64,000 bases of DNA, taken from NCBI GenBank assembly GCA_013519935.1, contig JACDUA010000001.1:123982-187981 (forward strand), written 5' to 3'. The stretch comes from Ectothiorhodospiraceae bacterium WFHF3C12. Its GTDB lineage: Bacteria > Pseudomonadota > Gammaproteobacteria > Nitrococcales > Nitrococcaceae. The position numbers and the translations under genes were made by a program. The notes under the pieces are model-generated. The model ran no database searches, had not been told where the DNA came from, and worked only from the letters and a program-made list of their open reading frames with translations. Shown here piece by piece: positions 11,739 through 20,838 of the stretch; positions within the stretch are counted from its first letter, which is position 1; each line of letters begins with the position of its first letter.

Positions 11739-11939
11739 ATGAACCGGCAAGCCCGGGCCGGGTCGCCATGCATATCCGTGTGCAAGCTCGTCGACCTTGA
11801 AGGCGACGATGTCTGCTGCGGCTGCGGCCGCACACTGGAGGAGATCGCTCAGTGGCCGGACGCGGGCTACGAGCGACGCCAGGAGATTCTGGAGGCCGCG
11901 TCGGCGCGGCGACTGGCAATGCTGTCTCGGCGCGCATGA
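11739..11939 (+). CDS. DUF1289 family small cysteine protein
   Basis: A 66-aa protein beginning MNRQARAGSPCISVCKL and containing CISVC followed by CCGCGRTLEEIAQW, the conserved cysteine cluster of DUF1289, often predicted to bind Fe-S or zinc. The function of the family is unknown. The open frame extends upstream to 11667, but family members begin shortly before the first cysteines, so ATG 11739 was chosen. Confidence 0.85.
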   Translation: MNRQARAGSPCISVCKLVDLEGDDVCCGCGRTLEEIAQWPDAGYERRQEILEAASARRLAMLSRRA

Positions 11940-11991
11940 ACCATCTCGCGCGGCGCCCCGGACTGGGGCGTGACGCGTCCGCCGGGCCCGC

Positions 11992-14025
11992 TCAAAGGAG
12001 CATTCGCGGTATTGCCTCGTCCCACTCGCGCTCTGTGAACAGCGTCTCGCCTTCGTAAGCAACGAGCCGGGCCTTGAGGTAGAAGTGCTTCGCGTCGGAG
12101 CGCAGCTCCGTGACCAGATGCATTCGCGTCTGCCAGTCCCCTCTTCCCAGCGAGGTCCGCTGCTCGATGGTCATCGAAGCCGACAGCGGGTCGTCTTCCG
12201 CGATGCGGTAGGTCCGGGTGATCGTATAGCCCACCGTCAGATCGATGTCCTCGATGCGCGCCAGGGCCGCGCCGCCGAAGTCGCCGGCATCGCTGTGCAC
12301 GGTGTACACGGTCTCGTTGGTGGTCAAATCCCGCCGGATGCTTCGCTGCACGTCGGCCATGGTCACGGGAGTGTGCTCCCCGGTGGGCCCCTTCTCCGGG
12401 GGCGGGAACGCCCGTAGCTCATCATCCTCGTCGCGCGGCGGGCGGACCGGCAGATCCAGCCGGCTTGTCCCCGTGTGCACCGTGAGCGTGACCGGCGCCG
12501 GGGTTGGCCAGACCAGCGGCCAGTAGGCCGTGGAGACGGCGATGCGCATGGTGTGCCCGGGCTCGAAGGCGTAGGCGATGTCGTTGAGCTGGACGGGGAT
12601 GCGGTAGCGCTCCCCGGGTTCCAGCGCCTGCGGCGCCTCGTGGCTTTCGTGATGAGTCAGATTGAGCACGCCGTAGCACACCCGGGTGGAGGTGCCGTCG
12701 GGGGCGACATCGTTGAGTCGGATGAACACCGCGGCCACGGGCTCGTCACTACTGAGATCCAGGGTGACCACCGGGGCGCCCAGCAGCTCGAAGCGCTCGG
12801 TGACGGGGTCGGAGTCGAACACCAGGGACTTGCCGTCATCCTCGCGCTGATCGGCCGGCGCCTCGCCTTCCGCGCCGAAGCCATACCAGTCCCCGGCCAC
12901 CAGGCCGGTGGTCTGGGGCGAGCACACGCGCACCGCATCTGCCGGGTCGGGGGCCGCTCCCAGGGCGTTGACGTTCAGGTACCAGCGCCAATACGCGATA
13001 TTGGGTGACGGCCAACGCTCTTCAGCGACCCAGCGCCCGGGCCGCTCGCCGTGGGTGGGATAGGGCTCATGCCACTCCTCCATCCAGACGCGGTAGCGAG
13101 GCTCGCGGTCGATGCCGTTATCCCGGCCCTTGAGCCAGCGGTCCCACCAGCGCAGGGCCTCCTGGAAGAAACCGATGCTGGGGCCGGGCGCGGCGTCGTG
13201 TGGGAATACGTGGGCCCAGGGTCCGATCAGCGCCTTCCGCGGGCAGTGCAGGCCCTCCATCATGCGCGGTATGGCATTGGTGTAGCCATCCGCCCAGCCG
13301 CCCACGGCGTATACCGGGCACTCGATGGCGGAGAAATCCTCGCAGACCGAGCCCTGGCGCCAGTAATCGTCCCGGTGCGGGTGTTCGAGCCACACCGCCG
13401 GGTACAGCACGGCCTGATCCAGTCGCTGGCGCCATTGCTCGCGCCACCCCTCACCCACCACGTCCGGATCCGGCGGCATGGTAGCCACGTTGACGAAGGC
13501 CGAACCCCAGTTCTGGTTCTCCGTCAGCAGGCAGCCGCCCTTGTAATGGGCATCGTCGGCGTAGCGATCGTCGGTGGAGCACATGGTGATGATGGCCTTG
13601 AGAGCAGGCGGACGCAGGGCGGCAACCTGCAGGGCGTTGAATCCGCCCCAGGAAATGCCGAACATCCCCACCTCGCCGCTGCACCAGGGCTGTGCCGCGA
13701 TCCAGGCGATAGCCTCCACGGCGTCTTCCTGTTCCCGGGGCAGATACTCGTCCCGCAAAAGGCCCTCGGAGTCCCCCGAGCCGCGCAGGTCCAGCCGAAT
13801 CGAGGCGTAGCCATGGCCGGCAAAGTAGCTGTGTAGCGGCTCGTCGCGCAGTCGGGTGAAATCGCGCTTGCGGTAAGGCATGTACTCCAGGACGGCGGGC
13901 ACTGGGCGCTGCTCCGCGTCGGTGGGCAGCCACACCCGGGCGGCCAGGCGAACGCCGTCCGACATGGGGATCCACAGGTTCTCGATGACGCGTACGTCCC
14001 TGGGAAAATCCTCGACGATGCGCAT
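11992..14025 (-). CDS. CocE/NonD family (X-Pro dipeptidyl-peptidase-like) hydrolase
   Basis: A 677-aa serine hydrolase. An alpha/beta-hydrolase domain at the N-terminus carries the nucleophile elbow GISWGG (Ser125) after the DLRGSGDSEG loop. The C-terminal half (from about residue 390, LVFDSDPVTERFELLGAPV) is the jelly-roll domain typical of cocaine esterase, glutaryl acylase and X-Pro dipeptidyl-peptidase relatives. There is no signal peptide, so it is probably cytoplasmic. The DksA-like gene is divergent 114 bp away. The substrate is unknown. Confidence 0.92.
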   Translation of the reverse strand: MRIVEDFPRDVRVIENLWIPMSDGVRLAARVWLPTDAEQRPVPAVLEYMPYRKRDFTRLRDEPLHSYFAGHGYASIRLDLRGSGDSEGLLRDEYLPREQEDAVEAIAWIAAQPWCSGEVGMFGISWGGFNALQVAALRPPALKAIITMCSTDDRYADDAHYKGGCLLTENQNWGSAFVNVATMPPDPDVVGEGWREQWRQRLDQAVLYPAVWLEHPHRDDYWRQGSVCEDFSAIECPVYAVGGWADGYTNAIPRMMEGLHCPRKALIGPWAHVFPHDAAPGPSIGFFQEALRWWDRWLKGRDNGIDREPRYRVWMEEWHEPYPTHGERPGRWVAEERWPSPNIAYWRWYLNVNALGAAPDPADAVRVCSPQTTGLVAGDWYGFGAEGEAPADQREDDGKSLVFDSDPVTERFELLGAPVVTLDLSSDEPVAAVFIRLNDVAPDGTSTRVCYGVLNLTHHESHEAPQALEPGERYRIPVQLNDIAYAFEPGHTMRIAVSTAYWPLVWPTPAPVTLTVHTGTSRLDLPVRPPRDEDDELRAFPPPEKGPTGEHTPVTMADVQRSIRRDLTTNETVYTVHSDAGDFGGAALARIEDIDLTVGYTITRTYRIAEDDPLSASMTIEQRTSLGRGDWQTRMHLVTELRSDAKHFYLKARLVAYEGETLFTEREWDEAIPRMLL

Positions 14026-14139
14026 GAACCGTGCTCCCTAGCCTCGCCCGCGGGCGGAATGGCGTTGCCGTTATGTTACTCTGCCACGCGCCGCCGGGGC
14101 ATCGCATCCCCGAACCATGTGCCGAGAGGCCCGACGCCC

Positions 14140-14487
14140 ATGGACCCGACACGCATCGAACACTACCGCCAGCGGCTGCTCGCCATGCGCGAAGAGCTGG
14201 AAGCGTTCGCCGAGACCCGGGCGGATTCGTCGTCCACCGTGGAGCTGGACCAGACCCGCCAGGGCCGGTTGTCGCGCATGGACGCCCTGCAGGGACAGGC
14301 CATGGCCAAGGCCGGTGAAGAGCGGGCCCGCGCGGGACTGCGCCGTATCGCCGCGGCCCTCGCCCGCTGCGACACCGGCGACTTCGGGGAATGCCTGGAA
14401 TGCGGCGATCCCATCGCCGAGAAGCGGCTCGACTTCGACCCCAGCGTCGGTCTTTGCATTCAGTGCGCCCAGGCCCGGGAGGAATAG
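14140..14487 (+). CDS. DksA/TraR family C4-type zinc finger protein
   Basis: A 115-aa protein: a helical hairpin (MDPTRIEHYRQRLLAMREEL and the ALARCDTGDFGECLECGDP region) and a C-terminal four-cysteine finger CLECGDP ... LCIQCAQ. The RLDFDPSV segment between cysteine pairs is typical of the short DksA paralogues (YbiI/DksA2 type), which bind the RNA polymerase secondary channel. Start ATG 14140 gives the normal family length; the upstream frame to 14059 is unsupported. It lies 55 bp upstream of recQ on the same strand. Confidence 0.9.
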   Translation: MDPTRIEHYRQRLLAMREELEAFAETRADSSSTVELDQTRQGRLSRMDALQGQAMAKAGEERARAGLRRIAAALARCDTGDFGECLECGDPIAEKRLDFDPSVGLCIQCAQAREE

Positions 14488-14542
14488 CCGGCGTGGCAGT
14501 GTTGCCCCTCGCGAATCCCCACGGCCGCATCGGAGGGCGCCC

Positions 14543-16402
14543 GTGAGCCAGCCCGGGTCTCTCAGCCAGCCGCCCGTGAAAGACCCCCACGCCTGCCTTC
14601 GGCAGGTATTCGGCTACCAGGACTTTCGCGGCAACCAGCAGGCAGTGGTCGAGGCCGTCATGGCCGGCCGCAACGCACTGGTGCTGATGCCTACCGGCGG
14701 CGGCAAGTCCCTCTGTTACCAGGTGCCGGCACTATGCCGGCAGGGCACGGCCGTGGTCATCTCCCCACTCATCGCGCTGATGCGCGACCAGGTGGAGGCC
14801 ATGAAGCATCTGGGCGTGCGCGCCGCGTATCTGAACTCGACCCTCACGCCCGGCGAAGCCGCCGAGGTACGCGCCGCCCTCGCCGCGGGCGAGCTGGACC
14901 TGCTCTATGTGGCGCCGGAGCGGTTGCTGCAGGAGCAGACCCTCACCCAGTTGGACCGGGTGGAGCTGGCGCTCGTCGCCATCGACGAGGCCCACTGCGT
15001 CTCCCAGTGGGGCCACGACTTCCGGCCGGAATACCTGCGCCTGCGCGAGCTCATTGAGCGCTTTCCAGGCGTGCCGCGGCTGGCGCTGACGGCCACGGCG
15101 GATCTGCGCACCCGCCGGGAGATCCTGGAACAGCTTTTCCCCGACGAGGGCGAGACCTACCTGTCGAGCTTCGACCGCCCCAACATACGTTACCGGGTGG
15201 GACGCAAGGACAACCCCAAGCAGCAGCTGTTGCGCTTCATCCGCGAGGAGCATGAGGGCGAGTCGGGCATCGTCTACTGCATGTCCCGCCGCAAGACCGA
15301 GGAATACGCCGCGTGGCTGGACGGCCAGGGCATTCCCGCCATCGCCTACCATGCCGGCCTCGACGGGGAAATCCGCCGCCACCACCAGCAGCGCTTCGTT
15401 CAGGAGGAAGGCCTTGTGGTGGTCGCCACGGTGGCCTTCGGCATGGGTATCGACAAACCCGACGTGCGCTTCGTCGCCCACCTGGATCTGCCCAAGAGCG
15501 TCGAGGCCTACTACCAGGAGACCGGCCGGGCGGGTCGGGACGGCCTGGCCGCCGACGCCTGGATGGTCTACGGCCTCCAGGATGTCTACCAGCTACGCCA
15601 GCTGATCGCCGCTTCGGACGCCGGCGAGCTGCACAAGCGCAACGAGCAGAAGCGCCTGGACGCGCTCCTGGCCTATTGCGAGGGCGTTGCCTGCCGACGC
15701 CGGACCTTGCTGGCCTACTTCGACGAAGCACATCCCGGTGACTGCGGCAATTGCGACAACTGTCTGCAGCCGGTGGAAACCTGGGACGCCACCGAGGCAG
15801 CGCAAAAGGCGTTGTCCTGCATCTACCGCACCGGGCAGCGCTACGGCGCCGCCTACATAGCGGACGTTCTGCGCGGCGTGGAGACGGACCGCATCCGTGA
15901 GGCCGGCCACGACCGGCTTTCGGTCTTCGGCATCGGCGAGGCGCTGGACAAGCGCACCTGGCAGTCCGTGATTCGCCAGCTCATGGCACTGGGCTACCTT
16001 CAGGCCGATCCCGAAGGCTACGGCGGCCTGCGCCTGGACGAGCGCTGCCGCGCGCTGTTGCGCGGCGAGGAGACCGTCCGGCTGCGCTGGGAGAAGGGCC
16101 GGCAGCGCAGCCGCGCCACCCAGCGCCGGAGCACGGTATCGGCGGAAGACCAGCCTCTCTGGGAGGCGCTGCGTGCCCACCGCCGGCATCTCGCCGAATC
16201 CGAGGGCGTGCCGCCCTACGTCATCTTCCATGACGCCACGCTGCAGGAGATGGCCGCGCGGCGCCCGGGAACCCTCGATGCCCTGGCCGGCATATCGGGT
16301 GTCGGACAGTACAAGCTCGATCGATACGGCGAGGAGTTCATCGCGGTGATCAGGGCCTACGAACACGGTGTGGATGCGCGCGACTTCCCGGACGCGGAAT
16401 AA
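14543..16402 (+). CDS. recQ: ATP-dependent DNA helicase RecQ
   Basis: A 3'-5' helicase of the RecF pathway. The 619-aa product contains Walker A MPTGGGKSLCYQ, DEAH box AIDEAHCVSQWGHDFRPEYL, the motif VI region YYQETGRAGRDG, a zinc-binding cysteine cluster (CEGVACRR ... CGNCDNC), the RecQ winged helix and a C-terminal HRDC domain. GTG 14543 was chosen: GGAGGG lies 6 nt upstream, and the upstream frame runs through the DksA-like gene in a different frame. Length agrees with E. coli RecQ (about 610 aa). Confidence 0.96.
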   Translation: MSQPGSLSQPPVKDPHACLRQVFGYQDFRGNQQAVVEAVMAGRNALVLMPTGGGKSLCYQVPALCRQGTAVVISPLIALMRDQVEAMKHLGVRAAYLNSTLTPGEAAEVRAALAAGELDLLYVAPERLLQEQTLTQLDRVELALVAIDEAHCVSQWGHDFRPEYLRLRELIERFPGVPRLALTATADLRTRREILEQLFPDEGETYLSSFDRPNIRYRVGRKDNPKQQLLRFIREEHEGESGIVYCMSRRKTEEYAAWLDGQGIPAIAYHAGLDGEIRRHHQQRFVQEEGLVVVATVAFGMGIDKPDVRFVAHLDLPKSVEAYYQETGRAGRDGLAADAWMVYGLQDVYQLRQLIAASDAGELHKRNEQKRLDALLAYCEGVACRRRTLLAYFDEAHPGDCGNCDNCLQPVETWDATEAAQKALSCIYRTGQRYGAAYIADVLRGVETDRIREAGHDRLSVFGIGEALDKRTWQSVIRQLMALGYLQADPEGYGGLRLDERCRALLRGEETVRLRWEKGRQRSRATQRRSTVSAEDQPLWEALRAHRRHLAESEGVPPYVIFHDATLQEMAARRPGTLDALAGISGVGQYKLDRYGEEFIAVIRAYEHGVDARDFPDAE

Positions 16403-16553
16403 CCTGCGGATGTGCCCGGTCCCCCTCATCGTCCACCGCGGGAACGCGGCAAGGCGCGAATCCCGGGTGGTCGCGGTGACCTCGCCGTGACTGGGCTTTC
16501 CGAATCGGGGGACCGGCGACGACAGGTTCTCTGTCCCGGCGATAAAGGCGTTG

Positions 16554-16607
16554 GGAGAGCGGGAAGCCCATGACCGCGAGGGCCCGCCTCCCGCAAGCCC
16601 GCTCTCC
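16554..16607. repeat. Interrupted 10-bp inverted repeat between convergent genes
   Basis: GGAGAGCGGG (16554-16563) is exactly complementary to 16598-16607, with 34 bp between. It sits in the 266-bp gap between the convergent recQ and HIT genes and could be a bidirectional terminator-like structure, although no T-run is present. The rest of the gap holds nothing recognisable. Confidence 0.35.
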
Positions 16608-16668
16608 GGCCGACGATGCCGCGTTCGGTCGCGGACCCGGCAAGACGCTCGCTCCGGGGTATGCGCTG

Positions 16669-17091
16669 CTATAGCGGTACCATCGCGATGGCGTCTCCAA
16701 GACCGGCACGCAGATCGTCCAGCTCGGCCCGGCCGTACGCCGGCCCGGGCGGCAGCCGGCCCCAGACCGGGCCCGGCCAGCATGGGTCCCCCTCGAATCG
16801 CCCGATGACATGGACGTGCAACTGCCGGACCTGGTTGCCCAGCGCGGCGACGTTGAGCTTGTGGCACTCGAATCGCCGCGCGACGAACCGCGCCAGACCG
16901 TCCTGGGCGCCCACCAGGCTGATACGCAATGCGTCGGGCAGCTGATGCAACTCGGCGACGTCGGTCTCGGGGACCAGGATGAACCAGGGCAAAGCGGCGT
17001 TGCGATGGAGCAGCACCAGGCCGGCGGGCAGTCGCCCCAGCACGTGGCAGTCGTCCCGCAGTCTGTCGTCGAGCTGAAAGGTCATGTCCAT
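16669..17091 (-). CDS. HIT family protein
   Basis: A 140-aa histidine-triad family protein. It has the sequence KLNVAALGNQVRQLHVHVIG, in which the usual H-x-H-x-H is Q-L-H-V-H; this Gln variant is common in a proteobacterial HIT subgroup that also shares the PWFILVPE and DPCWPGPVWG segments seen here. HIT proteins hydrolyse or transfer nucleotides; the specific substrate is unknown. The gene may begin at Met1 or Met3. It is convergent with recQ and divergent from ectA 90 bp away. Confidence 0.9.
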   Translation of the reverse strand: MDMTFQLDDRLRDDCHVLGRLPAGLVLLHRNAALPWFILVPETDVAELHQLPDALRISLVGAQDGLARFVARRFECHKLNVAALGNQVRQLHVHVIGRFEGDPCWPGPVWGRLPPGPAYGRAELDDLRAGLGDAIAMVPL

Positions 17092-17181
17092 CCCGTGCTA
17101 CACGGTCCGGGGAACGCCTCCCGGGCCAGGGCCCCATGATACCCTTGCCGACAGAACCGGCACGATGGAGAAGGCCACGAC

Positions 17182-17697
17182 ATGAGCACAGACGAGCAGT
17201 TTTCCGGCATCACCCTGCGCAAGCCCACGGTGGAGGACGGGGCGGCCCTGCATCACCTGGTGAACGAGTGCAAGCCGCTCGACGAGAACTCCGTCTACTG
17301 CAACGTGCTCCAGTGCACGCACTTCGCCGATACCTGCGTAGTCGCGGAGCGCGACAGCGACGGCCGGCTGATCGGTTTCGTCACCGGCTACCGGATGCCC
17401 GCCGACCCGCACGTTTATTTCCTCTGGCAGGTTGGTGTCAGCGAGGCGGGCCGCGGTCACGGCCTGGGCAAGAAGATGATCAAGGCCATCCTGGCCCGGG
17501 ACTTCTGCCAGGGCGTCACCGAGCTCAACACCACGATCACCAAGAGCAACGAGGCCTCGCGGGGCCTGTTCGCCTCCTTCGCCCGCGACGAAGGGGCGGA
17601 GATGACCGAGCACGAGTGGCTCACGGAAGTCCTGCTGGACGGCCACAGCGCCGAGTTCCTGTTTCGAATTGCACCCCTGAGCACCCCCAGACGCTGA
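17182..17697 (+). CDS. ectA: L-2,4-diaminobutyric acid acetyltransferase EctA
   Basis: Acetylates 2,4-diaminobutyrate in the ectoine (compatible solute) pathway. The 171-aa GNAT protein has the EctA-specific LRKPTVEDGAALHHLVNECK, then NSVYCNVLQCTHFADTC and the acetyl-CoA loop GRGHGLGKKMI. A good ribosome site (GGAGAAGG) precedes ATG 17182. ectB and ectC would normally follow immediately but do not; the next gene is an AEC transporter. The rest of the pathway must therefore be elsewhere, or this copy acts alone. Confidence 0.95.
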   Translation: MSTDEQFSGITLRKPTVEDGAALHHLVNECKPLDENSVYCNVLQCTHFADTCVVAERDSDGRLIGFVTGYRMPADPHVYFLWQVGVSEAGRGHGLGKKMIKAILARDFCQGVTELNTTITKSNEASRGLFASFARDEGAEMTEHEWLTEVLLDGHSAEFLFRIAPLSTPRR

Positions 17698-17727
17698 TCC
17701 GGCGATACGCCAACGGCCCGGACCGCC

Positions 17728-18648
17728 GTGAACCTGGAGCTGGTCTATCTCAGCCTGGCGCCGATTTTCGCGCTGATCGCCCTGGGCTACGGCCTCAGGC
17801 GCCTCGGCTTTCCCGGCGAGGCGGCCTGGCCGGCGCTGGAGCGGCTGGTCTACTACGTGCTGTTCCCCGCCTTGCTGGTGGAAACCCTTGGTACTGCCGA
17901 GGTCTCGGTTCTGCGCGGGCTTTGGGTGGGTCTCGCCGTGGTGACGGCGATCGGCGCGATGGCCGTGCTGACAAGCCTGCTGCGGCCACTGCTGGCGCTC
18001 GACGGTCCCGCCTATACTTCCTTTTTCCAGGGCAGCATCCGCTTCAACACCTACGTGGGCATAGCCGCCGCCATCGGCCTCTTCGGCCCCGAGGGCGGCG
18101 CAGTGGCCGCCATGGTCATGGCAGTGATGATTCCGCTGGTGAACGTTCTCAGCGTCGGTGTGCTGGCCCGGCACGCCGACAACCGGACAGGTCCTGGCCC
18201 GCTGGTGCGCGGCATTGCCACCAATCCCTTGATCCTCGGCTGCGTGGCCGGCGCCTTGCTCAACCTCAGTGGCGTCGGGCTGCCCGGCGGTTTGGACCGC
18301 ATCACCGGTACCATCGGCCGCGGTGCCCTGCCCCTGGGCCTTCTGACGGTTGGCGCGGGGCTCAGCATCCAGGCGGCCTGGCGGCGCCGCGGGGTGATAG
18401 CCATGGGGTCGGTCGCCAAGCTCGCGGTATTGCCACTACTGTGCCTGGCGGCGGCGCGGGTATTCGCCCTCGGCGAACTGGAAATGCGTGTCGTGGTGCT
18501 GTTCGGCGCACTGCCGACGGCCACATCCGCCTATATCCTGGCGCGCCAGCTCGGTGGTGACGGCCCGTTAATGGCCGGTCTGCTCACCGCCCAGACCCTG
18601 GCAGCGGTGCTCACCCTCCCGGTAACCCTCGTGCTTCTGGGCGTGTAA
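17728..18648 (+). CDS. AEC family transporter (auxin efflux carrier type)
   Basis: A 306-aa inner-membrane protein with about ten hydrophobic segments in two halves, typical of the auxin efflux carrier/bile-acid fold family. Motifs seen are PIFALIALGYGLRRLG near the start, GSIRFNTYVGIAAA in the middle and GALPTATSAYILARQLGGD near the end, all diagnostic of bacterial AEC proteins (MdcF/YfdV type), which move organic acids. GTG 17728 is the start. It begins 30 bp after ectA on the same strand and may be cotranscribed. The substrate is unknown. Confidence 0.93.
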   Translation: MNLELVYLSLAPIFALIALGYGLRRLGFPGEAAWPALERLVYYVLFPALLVETLGTAEVSVLRGLWVGLAVVTAIGAMAVLTSLLRPLLALDGPAYTSFFQGSIRFNTYVGIAAAIGLFGPEGGAVAAMVMAVMIPLVNVLSVGVLARHADNRTGPGPLVRGIATNPLILGCVAGALLNLSGVGLPGGLDRITGTIGRGALPLGLLTVGAGLSIQAAWRRRGVIAMGSVAKLAVLPLLCLAAARVFALGELEMRVVVLFGALPTATSAYILARQLGGDGPLMAGLLTAQTLAAVLTLPVTLVLLGV

Positions 18649-18666
18649 GGCGGCTCGCGGTCTTCA

Positions 18667-19587
18667 TCAGCGGTCCATGGCCATCCCGGTGCGGTCGCGT
18701 GCCGCCGGAGCCTCTCCGGTCAGGAACGCTTCCACTGACCGCGCCACGGGCCCGGGATGATCGTGATGGAGGTTGTGACCGGCATCGCGGATCAGCACGT
18801 CCCGTCCGTCCGGCAGACACGCCAGGCGGCGGTGGTAAGCGGCCTCCTCGTCACCGAAGGCGTACTTCATGTAGAAGGAATCATCCCCGCGCACCCACAG
18901 CGTCGGCGCCGTGGTGCGGCGCCAGAACTGCTCGAAAAACTCGATGGTGGGGAACGACAGCGCCACCGTGATCATGCGACGCCACGGGTCGGCGGCCAGC
19001 TCCACGCCGCCGTTTTCCGCATCCCGGGCCACATGGCCGGCGAGGAAACGGGCTCGCGCCTCGGTCAGCCGGGGATTGGCCTTGCGCAGCCGCCGGGCCA
19101 GCGCTTCCCGGCTTTCGTAGACGCTGCCGGAATGGCGCTCGCGAACGGCATCCAGGAAGTGCGCCACCCGATCCGGCGCCTCGCTGAGATGGCGCTGCTG
19201 TGGCCCGAACCCTTCCAGGCTGACGAGCCGGCGCACCCGATCCGGCCGCGCGCCGGCGAACAGACCGGCCACACCGCCGCCGTAGCTGTGCCCGAGAAGA
19301 TTGACCGGTTGGCCGCCCCCGTAATGATCGACGAAGAAGTCCATGTCGGCGAGGTCGTCATACAGCCAGTACTTGTCGTCTCGCCAGTCGGAGCCACCGT
19401 ACCCGCGCCAGTCGGGCGCGATAACGGACCACTCCCGCGCGAGCTCATCCACCAGGAACTGAAAGGTGGCCGAAGTATCCAGCCAGCCGTGGAACATCAA
19501 CAGTGGCTGGCCGTCCTCGGGCCCCCAGCGGCGCACGTGGTAGCGCACGCCGCGAATCGTGATGTATTCGGAGCGACTCGGTTTCAT
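18667..19587 (-). CDS. Alpha/beta fold hydrolase
   Basis: A 306-aa soluble alpha/beta hydrolase. Seen are the oxyanion-hole HGWLDTSATF, the DWRGYGGSDW loop, the nucleophile elbow LLGHSYGGG (Ser101) and the terminal catalytic His (DAGHNLHHDHPG). ATG 19587 (MKPSRSEYIT) was chosen over the longer frame from 19620 because it sits right before the first beta strand, although no strong ribosome site is visible. It converges on the AEC transporter gene 18 bp away. The substrate is unknown. Confidence 0.9.
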   Translation of the reverse strand: MKPSRSEYITIRGVRYHVRRWGPEDGQPLLMFHGWLDTSATFQFLVDELAREWSVIAPDWRGYGGSDWRDDKYWLYDDLADMDFFVDHYGGGQPVNLLGHSYGGGVAGLFAGARPDRVRRLVSLEGFGPQQRHLSEAPDRVAHFLDAVRERHSGSVYESREALARRLRKANPRLTEARARFLAGHVARDAENGGVELAADPWRRMITVALSFPTIEFFEQFWRRTTAPTLWVRGDDSFYMKYAFGDEEAAYHRRLACLPDGRDVLIRDAGHNLHHDHPGPVARSVEAFLTGEAPAARDRTGMAMDR

Positions 19588-19660
19588 GGCCCGGTGTTCT
19601 ACCGGATTTCGCCACGACATGCACCCCGTCCGTCACCGCGCACGACACGGCCCTGGCAAA

Positions 19661-20422
19661 TCAGCCGCGCCCGATGTAGGGCATGGTCGTCGCCATGACC
19701 GTCATGAACTGCACGTTCGCCTCCAGCGGCAGACTGGCCATGTACACCACGGCCCGCGCCACGTTCTCGACATCCATGGTCGGCTCCGGCGCGACCTCGC
19801 CGTTGGCCTGGGGCACCCCGCGCGCCATGGGTGCGGTCATCTCGGTGGCCGCGTTGCCGATGTCGATCTGCCCGCAGGCGATGTTGTGGGCCCGGCCGTC
19901 CAGGGACGTGGACCGCGTCAGCCCGGTAATCGCGTGCTTGGTGGACGTATACGGCGCGGAGTTCGGGCGGGGCACATGGGCCGAAATGGAGCCGTTGTTG
20001 ATGATGCGTCCGCCTTTCGGCGACTGACGCTTCATCAAAGCGAAGGCGGCCCGGGTGCAGAGAAATGGCCCGGTCAGGTTGGTATCCACGACCCGCCGCC
20101 ACTGTTCGTAGGTCAGCTCCTCCATCGGCACTGGCGGCGCTCCGCTACCGGCATTGTTGAACAGCAGGTCCAGCCGGCCGAATGCCTCCTCCGTGCGCCG
20201 GAACAGCTCGTCCACTGAGTCTGGCTCACGGACGTCGCAAGGGCGGACCAGGACACGATCCGTCCCGGCACCCGATGCCTGCGCCGCAGCCTGGAGACGT
20301 TCCTCACGCCGACCGGCGAACACCACCCGAAAACCTTCCGCCAGCAGCGCCGTCGCCACGGCCGTCCCGATCCCGCTGCCGGCGCCGGTAACCAGCGCCA
20401 CCTTGTCCGTCCCCATTGCCAC
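19661..20422 (-). CDS. Short-chain dehydrogenase/reductase
   Basis: A 253-aa classical SDR: cofactor motif TGAGSGIG (about 12-19), RR at the end of the second strand suggesting NADP(H), structural NNAGSG, and catalytic YTSTK with the preceding serine ([21 protein letters not shown] region). The C-terminal region differs from typical fatty-acyl SDRs. It is divergent from the second SDR gene across a 416-bp gap. Start is ATG 20422, or ATG two codons later. The substrate is unknown. Confidence 0.9.
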   Translation of the reverse strand: MAMGTDKVALVTGAGSGIGTAVATALLAEGFRVVFAGRREERLQAAAQASGAGTDRVLVRPCDVREPDSVDELFRRTEEAFGRLDLLFNNAGSGAPPVPMEELTYEQWRRVVDTNLTGPFLCTRAAFALMKRQSPKGGRIINNGSISAHVPRPNSAPYTSTKHAITGLTRSTSLDGRAHNIACGQIDIGNAATEMTAPMARGVPQANGEVAPEPTMDVENVARAVVYMASLPLEANVQFMTVMATTMPYIGRG

Positions 20423-20496
20423 CCCCTGTTCACGGAAACGTCATCGAAGGTCGATCATGATCGCGCGATAGGATCCTGAACGCGAACCGGCACTGA

Positions 20497-20796
20497 CCCG
20501 ACGAGCTGCGCCTGGCGAAAGCCCGGCTCCGAGCCGGCGAGACGACCGCCGCCCGGGCGGCGATGAATCGTGCCTGGCAGCTCCCCGGCCGGCTGGAGGG
20601 CCACGGGCTGGTGCTCGGCGGCGTACTTGCCGTGCCTGGCCTGCACCGCGCCGTGCGGCTGTTCGATTCCACGCGCGAGCGCCTGCGGTCCCGCGGCTCG
20701 CCGCTGGCCGGTGACTGGTTTCCGGCCATTGCAGGCCGGGTGCCGACGGGCCCATCCGGCGGCCGGTCCCTTATTGCCCATTTCCGAATCCTTTAA
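20497..20796 (+). CDS. Possible small hypothetical protein or gene remnant
   Basis: The 416-bp gap between two SDR genes holds an open plus-strand frame from just after a stop at 20494-20496 to TAA at 20796. It has strongly GC-rich third codon positions over about 90 codons and a plausible sequence (DELRLAKARLRAG, then AARAAMNRAWQLPGRLEG). The only ATG is at 20563 and lacks a ribosome site. It could be a decayed gene; it resembles nothing I recognise, and the opposite strand is open too, so the evidence is weak. Confidence 0.2.
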   Translation, partial: PDELRLAKARLRAGETTAARAAMNRAWQLPGRLEGHGLVLGGVLAVPGLHRAVRLFDSTRERLRSRGSPLAGDWFPAIAGRVPTGPSGGRSLIAHFRIL

Positions 20797-20838
20797 ACTG
20801 CGTCCTCCACAGCCGAGCACCAAGCGGAGGAGCAGCTC

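Noticed and set aside
16669-17091. HIT protein inactive because the first triad His is Gln
   Set aside because: The QLHVHV form is, as far as I recall, normal for this proteobacterial HIT subgroup, so it is not evidence of decay.
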